Shown here piece by piece: positions 1 through 6,082 of a DNA stretch of 8,428 bases. A model generated the notes under the pieces. It did not search any database, was not told the origin of the DNA, and saw nothing but the letters and a program-made list of their open reading frames with translations. The translations under genes and the position numbers were made by a program. Positions within the stretch are counted from its first letter, which is position 1, and each line of letters begins with the position of its first letter. Source of the DNA: an uncultured Alphaproteobacteria bacterium (GTDB lineage Bacteria; Pseudomonadota; Alphaproteobacteria; RUG11792); NCBI GenBank assembly GCA_905236375.1, contig CAJOOW010000006.1, forward strand, positions 1 to 8,428, given 5' to 3'.

Positions 1-111
1 ATAGGTTATGTCTTCCCGGTTTGATACAGGTTTCGGTGCGACTAAACGGTATCGATCCACTCTAACTTTCAAATCGGTGCAGTTACTCTTTTTGTTTTTG
101 TTCGGCCGCAT
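1..111 (-). CDS. Possible 5' end of an unrecognised gene (runs off left edge)
   Basis: An open minus-strand frame starts at ATG 111-109 and stays open for 37 codons to the window edge. The predicted N-terminus begins MRPNKNKKSNCTDLKV and continues through RYRLVAPKPV, so it is basic and hydrophilic with no signal peptide. A stop codon lies four codons upstream (121-123), so ATG 111 is the first start in the frame, and an AAGAG stretch a few bases before it is a weak ribosome binding site. The base composition of 1-180 is visibly richer in GC than the rest of the window, which could mean a different origin. I do not recognise a family. The opposite strand also has an open frame from about position 8 (53 codons), so the coding strand is uncertain. 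Only the sequence to the left can decide this. Confidence 0.35.
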   Translation of the reverse strand, partial: MRPNKNKKSNCTDLKVRVDRYRLVAPKPVSNREDITY

Positions 112-141
112 AATGCTCTTTCATTCACTATGCCTTGGCCG
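103..141. repeat. Imperfect inverted repeat over the start of the left-edge ORF
   Basis: CGGCC at 103-107 can pair with GGCCG at 137-141. After a 3-base bulge, GCAT at 108-111 can pair with ATGC at 130-133. This gives nine base pairs around an 18-base loop. It lies at the GC-rich left edge and, on the minus strand, would fold the ATG at 111-109 into the stem. It could hinder translation of that ORF, be part of a mobile-element end, or be chance. No T-tract follows on either strand, so it is not a typical terminator. Confidence 0.3.
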
Positions 142-209
142 GGTTATTAGACCAAATTTGCAAGTTTGATGGTTGTATCTTTTTGAATTTCTTATTTTTT
201 CAAGAGGCG

Positions 210-571
210 TTACTCGATATCTAAACTAACAGCAGGATCTATATAGTTTTTAAGCTCTCTAAACAGGGGCAGATGATGAGTTGCTCCTAGAAGTGTACTT
301 ATATTATGCATTTTGATAGTTTTGTTCGACTGATCTCAGTTTCGTAGTCTCCAAAATCGTGTTCGAGTTGATCAAGGTAGTTCAAATGACGCTTGTTGTT
401 CCTGATCATATTTGTTATTTTTTTTATTGGCGTTATTATCGTTTGGGATGGGGCTGAAGATGCAGGTAATCCTTTGCTGGCGTTTTCTATAGAGTCAAAG
501 TATTCGTGTATCTTTTTACAATACTTATCATGTTCTTCTTTATGATATTCATTTATCATCCAAAATGGCAT
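210..571 (-). pseudogene. Frameshifted hypothetical ORF (about 120 codons when repaired)
   Basis: The frame opens at ATG 571-569 and reads 90 residues (starting MPFWMINEYHKEEHDKYC) to a stop at 299-301. The coding-like signal does not end there. At the four-base T run 320-323 (AAAA on the coding strand) a one-base deletion appears to have shifted the frame. Adding one A lets reading continue through NISTLLGATHHLPLF and ELKNYIDPAVSLDIE to a TAA at 212-210. The repaired protein is about 120 residues, charged and lysine/tyrosine-rich in its N-terminal half, with no membrane segment. No family is recognised. The ATG has no convincing ribosome binding site and lies 9 bases downstream of, and in the same frame as, the stop of the neighbouring pseudogene. 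It may therefore be the detached C-terminal part of that gene rather than a gene of its own. Confidence 0.55.
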
Positions 572-580
572 AATGATTTT

Positions 581-1722
581 TTACTTCGGAGCACCGTTTA
601 TTTTTATTCCTTTTTTGAGTGTGAAGATCGTTTCTGGCTTCGATTCTATACCATTAGGATCGCATGCTAGTATGTTTGCTTCGTATAATTTTTTGTTATC
701 GGATCATAGGTTGTCATTACTATAATATTTGGCATTGTGTCTATTTCTAAGCTATATGTCACGTATTCGCTATCTTGTCTTTCAAATTTATATTGCTCGG
801 TTCCTGAGAGTTTTTTCTGTTGAATTGAGTTTTTACAGATATAGAGGAGATACTCATTTCCGCATACGTTTTTTAAGTATATTTGTACGTCATTTATTGC
901 ATCTTCTATGATTTGTTTGTATTCAAAGCCACAATGCATCATTATTAATTTTCCTATCAAGTTCAAAGTGGACCCAGATCGTCTTCCGTACAGAAGATCC
1001 CCATAGGAGTACTCACAAGCCCCGGAGGAAAATACGAAGCTCTTCATATCCTGAATGATGCGCCTCCCGTCTTCATTTTTATAATATTCGTCTGATTGCA
1101 GGAATTTATATTTGTCTGATTGCAGTAATTCTTCCGCTAATTTCTGTTGCTTTGCTAACTTATTTGTGTCTTTAGAAGCTTTATCTAGTCGCATTTTACG
1201 ATATTCCTCAAACTTTTTAGATATACTGTCTTTGACGTATTTACCGAGTGCGTCTAAAACAATTTCTCCGAAGTCATTCGGATCAGGTCTTAAGGCAAGG
1301 CTTAGATAATTAACGAATAATATGTAATTCCAATTCTCTGGAGTTAGATTTTTTACAGCTTGTTTATCACTAAAATCAACTCCGCAATTGATAAGTTTGC
1401 GCCCATAGTCATCATCATAATAAACAATCCTCTTCTTAGACTTTTATCTTTCAATAATTGAGGAATCGTTTTATAAACAGTCTCTCTGAATTTGTCACTG
1501 TTTCTCCAAGATGTGTTAGGGATTGAGGAATCACTCGGCCGAATGTCATCTATATAATCAAGTTGACTATTATGCGATTTCCAACTTTCATCAAAAATGA
1601 AATCAGCATAATCATCAATATTATTTTATTATTGGTTCATGTTCAGATGCCATCGCATTGCATTCAATAGCCAACACAACAAATCCAATAATTGCGGATA
1701 TTTCAAGTTTACTAAAAAACAT
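581..1722 (-). pseudogene. Decayed gene for an unknown exported protein (three frameshifts, about 380 codons repaired)
   Basis: Reading from ATG 1722-1720, the product starts MFFSKLEISAIIGFVVLAI and then ECNAMASE. This is a typical Sec signal peptide (Lys5, a hydrophobic core at about residues 8-19, and an Ala-rich cleavage region near residue 23 or 25). The frame is broken three times, each time in a short A tract of the coding strand. One base is extra near 1624-1627, one is missing near 1442-1445, and one is missing near 689-694. Repairing these gives one continuous reading of about 380 residues to the TAA at 583-581. The mature part is hydrophilic, rich in Lys, Asp and Tyr, with a tandem LLQSDKYK/FLQSDEYY repeat. 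The longest unbroken piece is 667-1443. Its first in-frame ATG is at 1194, which is probably internal rather than a true start. I recognise no domain. It could be a secreted factor that is no longer needed. Sequencing error is an alternative cause of the shifts, but the neighbouring genes carry longer A runs without breaks. Confidence 0.65.
1081..1128 (-). repeat. Tandem 24-base duplication inside the exported-protein pseudogene
   Basis: Two adjacent 24-base units, 1081-1104 and 1105-1128, match at 20 of 24 positions and share the core tctgattgca. On the coding strand they encode LLQSDKYK followed by FLQSDEYY. The unit length is a multiple of three, so the duplication keeps the frame and probably arose while the gene was still translated. 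Confidence 0.6.
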
Positions 1723-1754
1723 TTTATATTGCTATAAACAACCGTCCTATTTTA

Positions 1755-1782
1755 ATTATAACACAGAAAAAAGGACAAACAA
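1755..1782 (-). promoter_or_regulatory. Probable promoter of the exported-protein pseudogene
   Basis: On the minus strand a perfect -10 hexamer TATAAT (1760-1755) is preceded by TG one base upstream (an extended -10). A weak -35 TTGTTT (1782-1777) lies 16 bases further up. Transcription would start near 1748, about 26 bases before the ATG at 1722, which supports that start and the signal peptide it gives. No clear Shine-Dalgarno sequence lies close to the ATG. Confidence 0.45.
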
Positions 1783-2022
1783 GGATTCTTTTGAATTTAT
1801 AGATGGCAAGACAATTTTAAAAAGCAGCCATAGATTTTTGGATGTTGTTTGTTATATAATCAGAAATGTCTGAAAGTCAATGGGTTGATGGGAGAAAAAA
1901 ATTACGACGAAGATGAAACTTGAACAAACAAATTTTTAACGACAAATAAAAAGCCACTTAGATGCGAAAAACTCAACTTCGGATAGCAATTTCTGAATTC
2001 TCTAGGAAAATCAGCAATTCAC
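1783..2022. other. Intergenic stretch with no gene seen
   Basis: This stretch lies between the divergent pseudogene promoter and the transporter promoter. Short frames in it are broken by stops and show no start with a ribosome binding site. A plus-strand frame ending at 1873 mostly lies antisense to the signal-peptide region of the pseudogene, and I do not count it as a gene. I see no tRNA, repeat or convincing hairpin here. Confidence 0.5.
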
Positions 2023-2031
2023 TGCTATAAT
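2023..2031 (+). promoter_or_regulatory. Extended -10 promoter of the MFS transporter-rsmE unit
   Basis: TGCTATAAT at 2023-2031 is a full extended -10 element (TG, one base, then a perfect TATAAT). No good -35 hexamer sits 16-18 bases upstream, which is usual for extended -10 promoters. Transcription would begin near 2038, about 30 bases before the transporter ATG. The leader carries TAAGG five bases before that start. Confidence 0.5.
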
Positions 2032-2067
2032 CGACCACATGATGAAATAAAAGTTTTTAAGGTTTTT

Positions 2068-3312
2068 ATGACGAGTTCCGACAGCAGAAAGTTTGCGTTT
2101 TTGTCAATATCCCTTTGCTGGCTATTTTATATGTTTAGTTATATCGCTAGGGTTGAGCCTAGTGTTTTGCAAAATGATCTCATGGCAGAATTTGGAATTA
2201 CCTCAACAATCCTCGGTGTAATAATCTCAATGGCTTATTTCCCATATGTCATAATGCAAATTCCTTGCGGAGTCATAACAGACAAACTCGGAACAAAAAC
2301 AGTCGTTTCAGTAAGCTATGCGTTATGTTCAATAGGCGCCCTTATTTTCGCTTCAGCTAATTCAGTTGCTCAGTTGGAAATTGGAAGATTTTTGATAGGC
2401 CTCGCTTCAGCGCCAGCGTTTTTATGTTGCGGAAAAGTAGCCTCCGATTTCTTCGATAAAAGAAAATATGCGATGTTAATGGGAATTGCAATGTGTCTTG
2501 GATGCCTTGGAGGAATTCTCGGAAGTTCGCCAACGGCTTGTCTTGTTGCGAAATTTGGATGGAGATTAACAACTTATATACTAGCTGCTTTCGGAGGGGT
2601 TCTAACTGTAATTACAATCCTCTTCATGAAGAGCAAACAAACACAAAAAAAGAAAGAAAACAACCTCTTAACAGGTCTTAAGACAATTGCAAGAAATCCA
2701 AAAGCTTGGATTTTAGGATTTTATGGAGCAATGACATATTTGCCATTAAGTGCCTTGGCTGAGCTTTGGGTCGTTCCTTTTATGCAACAACGCTATGGAA
2801 TAAGCACAGAAAAAGCCGCAATTTCTTCAATAATATTATTTATCGGATTTGCTCTAGGCGGGATTATTTCAGCTTGGATGGCAGAAAAAATCAATAGCTA
2901 CAAGAAAACAATCATCATTTTCACTCTTGGAATAATTATCGCATTTTTGATTGCTATATATAATGATGCAATTGATTTCAACGCATGCTTGATAATGCTA
3001 TTCATAGGAGGCACTTGCGCTGGATCAAACACCTTGGCATTTACGATTGCTTATGATCTTGTTCCAGCGGAATTTGGAGGAACATCAGCAGGATTTTTAA
3101 ATGCTTTAGTAATGTTCAGCGGATGCATTTTCCAGCCTCTTCTTGGAAAGTTATTGGATTTCTTCAGAAATGGAATGGTAACAACAGAAGGAGCGCCTAT
3201 TTATAACCTATCGATGTATCGAAGCGCGTTTTTATTCGTCATTGCTGGTTTGTTTCTTGCAATAATTGCGACTTTTTTCATTCACGATGTTAAACATAAG
3301 GAAGAAAATTAA
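2068..3312 (+). CDS. MFS transporter, substrate unknown
   Basis: The product is a 414-residue integral inner-membrane protein of the major facilitator superfamily, moving a small solute by secondary transport. It has the expected length and about twelve hydrophobic segments in two halves, separated by a basic cytoplasmic loop near residues 188-212 (KSKQTQKKKENN). The loop between helices 2 and 3 carries the family motif A in the form GVITDKLGTK (68-77). Helix 1 ends in a conserved-looking ARVEPSVL (27-34), and the second half has VPAEFGGTSAGFLNALVMFSG near residues 332-352. The overall look resembles bacterial MFS carriers for organic acids or amino acids found in intracellular bacteria, but the substrate cannot be read from the sequence. 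ATG 2068 is chosen because AAGG lies five bases upstream. The gene is the first of a unit with rsmE. Confidence 0.88.
   Translation: MTSSDSRKFAFLSISLCWLFYMFSYIARVEPSVLQNDLMAEFGITSTILGVIISMAYFPYVIMQIPCGVITDKLGTKTVVSVSYALCSIGALIFASANSVAQLEIGRFLIGLASAPAFLCCGKVASDFFDKRKYAMLMGIAMCLGCLGGILGSSPTACLVAKFGWRLTTYILAAFGGVLTVITILFMKSKQTQKKKENNLLTGLKTIARNPKAWILGFYGAMTYLPLSALAELWVVPFMQQRYGISTEKAAISSIILFIGFALGGIISAWMAEKINSYKKTIIIFTLGIIIAFLIAIYNDAIDFNACLIMLFIGGTCAGSNTLAFTIAYDLVPAEFGGTSAGFLNALVMFSGCIFQPLLGKLLDFFRNGMVTTEGAPIYNLSMYRSAFLFVIAGLFLAIIATFFIHDVKHKEEN
3298..3302 (+). promoter_or_regulatory. Ribosome binding site supporting the TTG start of rsmE
   Basis: AAGGA at 3298-3302 lies inside the last codons of the transporter gene, 12 bases before TTG 3315. 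No ATG is available in the rsmE frame near the expected N-terminus, so this site and the conserved N-terminal sequence together favour the TTG. Its position inside the upstream gene suggests translational coupling. Confidence 0.45.
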
Positions 3313-3314
3313 AG

Positions 3315-4013
3315 TTGGCAAGACATATTCCAAGGATCTATTGCCAAAATCTATCCGGGCAAACTTTTGAAATTCCTGATTTTCAAAGACAGCATCTGAT
3401 TTCTGTTTTGAGATTAAAAGAGGGATCGCAATTTCTGGCTTTTAATTCAAAAGATGGCGAATGGCTTTGTAAAATAGAAAATATCAAAAAATCTTCTATA
3501 AAAGCAAGAAAGATTGAAATAAAAAGACAATTCAAGAAGGCTCCAAATCTTGCATTGGCGATATGTATCATAAAACCCGATAATATGAAACTTGTCATTG
3601 AAAAAGGCACAGAACTCGGCGTTACTGATTTTTATTTAATCAGAAGCGAATATACCAACGCAATTTGCAACGAAGAGAAATTGAAAGCGATTGCAATATT
3701 GGCCTCCGAACAATCCGAACGGCTTGATATTCCAATTATTCATTCAGAAAATTCATTGAAAGATTTTATCGATGCATTGCCGCCTCATTTCAAATGGTTT
3801 TCCGCGATTGAACGAATGAAAGATCCTGCAGAACTTTCCGATATGAAACAGGAGACCGGATTTATTATTGGCCCAGAAGGCGGTTTTTCCGAAAATGAAA
3901 AAGAACTTCTTAAAGCAAAAACAACCCAGATTTTGCTATCAAAAAATATTCTAAGATCTGAGACAGCCGCAATTGTTTGTCTAGCAGCATACAATTTTTT
4001 ATTAGCTAAGTAA
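3315..4013 (+). CDS. rsmE: 16S rRNA (uracil(1498)-N(3))-methyltransferase RsmE
   Basis: RsmE methylates N3 of U1498 in helix 44 of 16S rRNA within the 30S subunit, using S-adenosylmethionine. The 232-residue product has the usual length and two-part layout. An N-terminal PUA-like RNA-binding part (about 1-70, with RIYC and HLISVLRLKEG) is followed by a SPOUT methyltransferase domain. The SPOUT part shows KLVIEKGTELGV (92-103), ASEQSER (130-136), the cofactor-binding GPEGGFS (186-192) and ILRSETA (212-218) near the C-terminal knot. The start is TTG at 3315. It gives ARHIPRIYC, matching the family N-terminus, and the next in-frame Met is far inside the domain. The start is 2 bases after the transporter stop, so the two genes are probably cotranscribed. 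I see no functional link between the two products. Confidence 0.93.
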   Translation: MARHIPRIYCQNLSGQTFEIPDFQRQHLISVLRLKEGSQFLAFNSKDGEWLCKIENIKKSSIKARKIEIKRQFKKAPNLALAICIIKPDNMKLVIEKGTELGVTDFYLIRSEYTNAICNEEKLKAIAILASEQSERLDIPIIHSENSLKDFIDALPPHFKWFSAIERMKDPAELSDMKQETGFIIGPEGGFSENEKELLKAKTTQILLSKNILRSETAAIVCLAAYNFLLAK

Positions 4014-4038
4014 TCACACCTTGTGAAAAGAAAAACAA

Positions 4039-4413
4039 TTAAATTGCGACGGAAACTTCTTTTTGTTTTTGAGACGCTTTTTTCATTACTCTTTTTTTCG
4101 GAGCTTTTTGCGTTTCTTGAGCAGGCTCCTGAGACTGTTTGGCATTTTCTGTTGTTGAAGTCTGATTATCAGTGCTAGATTGTTCAGAAATATTTTGCTT
4201 CTGAGAAGAGGAAATCTGCTGTGGTGTTTGAGCTGTTTGTGGAAATTTTTCAGATAGAATTCTTCCATAATGCTCTGCAAACTGCAAATTATATTCTTTT
4301 AAGATCCTATCCCCAGAAGTTGAAGCTTCTTTTGCAAGATTGAGATATCTAGCCCTTAGAGCTTGATAATATGCTCTATTTTTCCCATTATTATTAATAT
4401 TTTTCTCTTTCAT
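4039..4413 (-). CDS. DUF4167 family protein
   Basis: The product has 124 residues. Residues about 17-55 match the conserved core of DUF4167, a mainly alphaproteobacterial family of unknown function. Visible signatures are ARYLNLAKEA (21-30), SGDRIL (33-38) and QFAEHYGRIL (44-53). This core is helical and is followed by a low-complexity Gln/Ser/Thr-rich segment (about 58-104) and a lysine-rich basic tail (about 105-120). In the family the rest of the protein is usually disordered and often basic. Here the basic part is at the C-terminus and the Gly/Arg-rich N-terminal stretch common in relatives is reduced to NNNGKN. The basic tail suggests nucleic acid or ribosome association, which is inference. 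It is transcribed toward rsmE, with 25 bases between the two stop codons. GAGAA directly precedes the ATG as a weak ribosome binding site. Confidence 0.82.
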   Translation of the reverse strand: MKEKNINNNGKNRAYYQALRARYLNLAKEASTSGDRILKEYNLQFAEHYGRILSEKFPQTAQTPQQISSSQKQNISEQSSTDNQTSTTENAKQSQEPAQETQKAPKKRVMKKASQKQKEVSVAI

Positions 4414-4419
4414 TTCTCG

Positions 4420-4447
4420 ATTCTAAAAAAATACATGAATTGATCAA
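4420..4447 (-). promoter_or_regulatory. Possible promoter of the DUF4167 gene
   Basis: On the minus strand TTGATC (4447-4442) and TAGAAT (4425-4420) are 16 bases apart and resemble -35 and -10 hexamers. Transcription would start near 4413, almost at the ATG itself, so a message from this site would be nearly leaderless. Either that is the case or another promoter further up is used. Confidence 0.3.
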
Positions 4448-4450
4448 AGC

Positions 4451-4630
4451 ATGCTAAAAAACCTTGCTTCTACATCTATGATACCTCTAAGGGATAAAAC
4501 TATCCAGAAAAAATTGCAAAATCGAATCAAAAATTTCAAAATAGTTGAAACTGAACAACAAAAAGCTTCAAAAAGCATGAATTTTGTCAGACGAAAGTTG
4601 ATATCTTTGGATTTTATTAAGCTCACATAA
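4451..4630 (+). CDS. Doubtful small ORF, 59 codons
   Basis: A plus-strand frame runs from ATG 4451 to TAA 4628-4630. The product would start MLKNLASTSMIPLRDKTIQK. It is strongly basic and lysine-rich with no hydrophobic segment. No ribosome binding site precedes the ATG, and the ORF sits in the divergent spacer between the DUF4167 gene and pgi, covering the DNA just ahead of the pgi promoter. A frame of similar length is open on the other strand, so this may be chance in AT-rich DNA. I recognise no family. Confidence 0.2.
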   Translation: MLKNLASTSMIPLRDKTIQKKLQNRIKNFKIVETEQQKASKSMNFVRRKLISLDFIKLT

Positions 4631-4631
4631 C

Positions 4632-4660
4632 TTGAAAAATCTCTGATATTTAAATAGAAT
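4632..4660 (+). promoter_or_regulatory. Sigma-70-type promoter of pgi
   Basis: TTGAAA (4632-4637) and TAGAAT (4655-4660) are separated by the ideal 17 bases, each one mismatch from consensus. Transcription would start near 4667, giving a leader of about 14 bases to GTG 4681 or about 29 bases to ATG 4696. Confidence 0.55.
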
Positions 4661-4680
4661 CATGACATTGATTTTGTTAT

Positions 4681-5877
4681 GTGTGGTTAAGCCCTATGAT
4701 TTCCGAAACTTTCCGATATCTTAAAGAAGAGATTACAAATTTAGACATTTTTAAGGTTGTCTTTGAAGATACTACACCTATCAAAAATCTGGCTCAAAAA
4801 TTCACAGACTGCGAAAAAGTCTTAGTATTTGGGACAGGAGGCTCAAGTCTCGGGGGAAAATGTTTAGTAAATTTTCAGGCGATGACTACTGGATGTGATC
4901 CAAGAGTTCTTTTTATTGAAAATGTCGATGTGCTGCATTTCCTGAATATTGTAAAACGTTGTGATCCTAAAAAAACGGGGGTTATAGTAATTTCAAAATC
5001 AGGCAGGACAACGGAAACTCTGATGCTTTTTTTAACACTTTGTGAAATCTGGAAAGATTTTGATTATGCACATAAGGCTATAGCGATAACAGAATTTTCT
5101 GAAAATAACGATTTGAGGATGCTTGCGGAATCAAAAAAAATGGAAATTATTGAACACAATCCGCGAATTGGAGGGAGATTTTCGGTTTTTTCAGTTGTCG
5201 GATTACTTCCTGCTTCAATTGCTGGAGTCGATATTGATCTCTTTAAACAAGCAGCGAGAGATGTTTTGAAAGATATCATTGATTGCTCTGATTCCGAGGA
5301 ATGCGCGATTTTTAATGATATTTGCTCTTTATATCAAGATCATTTTAAGAGCGGAAAGGTTAACGAGCTAGTTATTATGGCTTATTCCGATATGCTTGAA
5401 GATTATGAGAAATGGGCTGTCCAATTGTTTTCAGAAAGTCTCGGAAAAACCGAAAACTTCGGAATAACTCCGATTAGGGCTATTGGGACAGTTGATCAAC
5501 ACTCAATGCTTCAGCTCTTTTTAGGAGGACCTCCAAACAAGGCTTTTAATATTATCATTCCGCTTTATGAAACTAGCTCTTTTGTTGTTAATTCACCGAT
5601 TCACGGAAGAATTTTAGATCAGCTAAATGGTCATGGAATCAAGGATTTATTGATGGCTCATGCAAAAGCGACAATTGACGTATTGAAGAAAAAAGGTCCG
5701 GTTAGAGTTAATATCTTCAAGGAATCAAATGTTTCAATGCTTGGTAATTTAATGATGCAAGATTTTGTGGAAGTTGTTTTGATCGCAAAACTTGCAGAGG
5801 TTAATCCATTTGATCAGCCAGCTGTTGAAGAATCCAAAAAAATTGCAATGGAATATCTAAAAAATCAGAGAAGCTAG
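4681..5877 (+). CDS. pgi: Glucose-6-phosphate isomerase, short form
   Basis: The enzyme interconverts glucose 6-phosphate and fructose 6-phosphate in the cytoplasm, linking glycolysis, gluconeogenesis and sugar-nucleotide supply. The 398-residue product is much shorter than the roughly 550-residue E. coli enzyme but keeps both SIS domains and the active site. Sugar-phosphate binding motifs are GTGGSSLGGK (51-60) and SKSGRTTET (105-113), followed by GGRFSVFSVVGLLPA (164-178). The ESLGK motif (252-256) holds the catalytic Glu252. GTVDQHSMLQL (269-279) holds His274, and NPFDQPAVEESK (375-386) ends in the active-site Lys386. The start is taken as GTG 4681, since an in-frame TGA lies four codons upstream. 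ATG 4696 (Met6) is an equally possible start, and neither has a clear ribosome binding site. The gene stands alone behind its own promoter. Confidence 0.92.
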   Translation: MWLSPMISETFRYLKEEITNLDIFKVVFEDTTPIKNLAQKFTDCEKVLVFGTGGSSLGGKCLVNFQAMTTGCDPRVLFIENVDVLHFLNIVKRCDPKKTGVIVISKSGRTTETLMLFLTLCEIWKDFDYAHKAIAITEFSENNDLRMLAESKKMEIIEHNPRIGGRFSVFSVVGLLPASIAGVDIDLFKQAARDVLKDIIDCSDSEECAIFNDICSLYQDHFKSGKVNELVIMAYSDMLEDYEKWAVQLFSESLGKTENFGITPIRAIGTVDQHSMLQLFLGGPPNKAFNIIIPLYETSSFVVNSPIHGRILDQLNGHGIKDLLMAHAKATIDVLKKKGPVRVNIFKESNVSMLGNLMMQDFVEVVLIAKLAEVNPFDQPAVEESKKIAMEYLKNQRS

Positions 5878-5943
5878 TTAAAGTTCATTTAATATCTGTG
5901 ATCTTGATTTTTTGAATAGCCAGATGATTTCGTAAAATTCTCC

Positions 5944-5972
5944 TAGACAAGTTTGAGCCTGTATTGTATCAT
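5944..5972 (+). promoter_or_regulatory. Promoter of tRNA-Phe (and probably addA)
   Basis: TAGACA (5944-5949) and TATCAT (5967-5972) are 17 bases apart, each one mismatch from the sigma-70 consensus. Transcription would start near 5979, about 11 bases before the mature tRNA 5' end. As no terminator is seen after the tRNA, this promoter could also serve addA. Confidence 0.5.
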
Positions 5973-5989
5973 CAAACTCAGTTGTTGAT

Positions 5990-6065
5990 GCCCAGATAGC
6001 TCAGTCGGTAGAGCAAGAGACTGAAAATCTCTGTGTCGTTGGTTCGATTCCATCTCTGGGCACCA
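5990..6065 (+). tRNA. tRNA-Phe (anticodon GAA)
   Basis: This is a 76-base cloverleaf. The acceptor stem GCCCAGA (5990-5996) pairs fully with TCTGGGC (6055-6061), followed by discriminator A6062 and a genome-encoded CCA (6063-6065). The D arm has GCTC/GAGC. The anticodon stem AGAGA (6016-6020) pairs with TCTCT (6028-6032) around the loop CTGAAAA, with anticodon GAA at 6023-6025, which reads the Phe codons TTC and TTT. The T arm has the usual TTCGATT loop (6043-6049). Its stem GTTGG/CCATC contains one T-T mismatch (6039 with 6053), which is unusual but probably tolerated. No terminator follows. Confidence 0.97.
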
Positions 6066-6082
6066 CTTCTCGTAGTTGATTT

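Noticed and set aside
8..169. Plus-strand 53-codon frame at the left edge
   Set aside because: No ribosome binding site or upstream context is visible, and the minus-strand frame has a more protein-like composition. It is kept only as an alternative to that frame.
729..1309. Plus-strand ORFs of 60 and 65 codons opposite the pseudogene
   Set aside because: They mirror the minus-strand coding sequence, which reads far better as protein and has a signal peptide and promoter.
1658..1873. Plus-strand ORF of 71 codons
   Set aside because: Its first part lies antisense to the signal-peptide region of the minus-strand pseudogene. It has no ribosome binding site or recognisable sequence.
2357..2681. 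ORFs of 62 and 71 codons inside the transporter gene
   Set aside because: They are out-of-frame shadows of the well-supported MFS coding sequence.
4014..4026. Inverted repeat TCACA-CCT-TGTGA between rsmE and the DUF4167 gene as a terminator
   Set aside because: The stem is only five base pairs, and A residues rather than T follow on the plus strand. On the minus strand there is no T run after it, so it is too weak to call.
4444..4626. Minus-strand 60-codon hydrophobic ORF between the DUF4167 gene and pgi
   Set aside because: It has no ribosome binding site, and its hydrophobic character is what an antisense of lysine-rich AT DNA gives. It is no better supported than the plus-strand ORF there.
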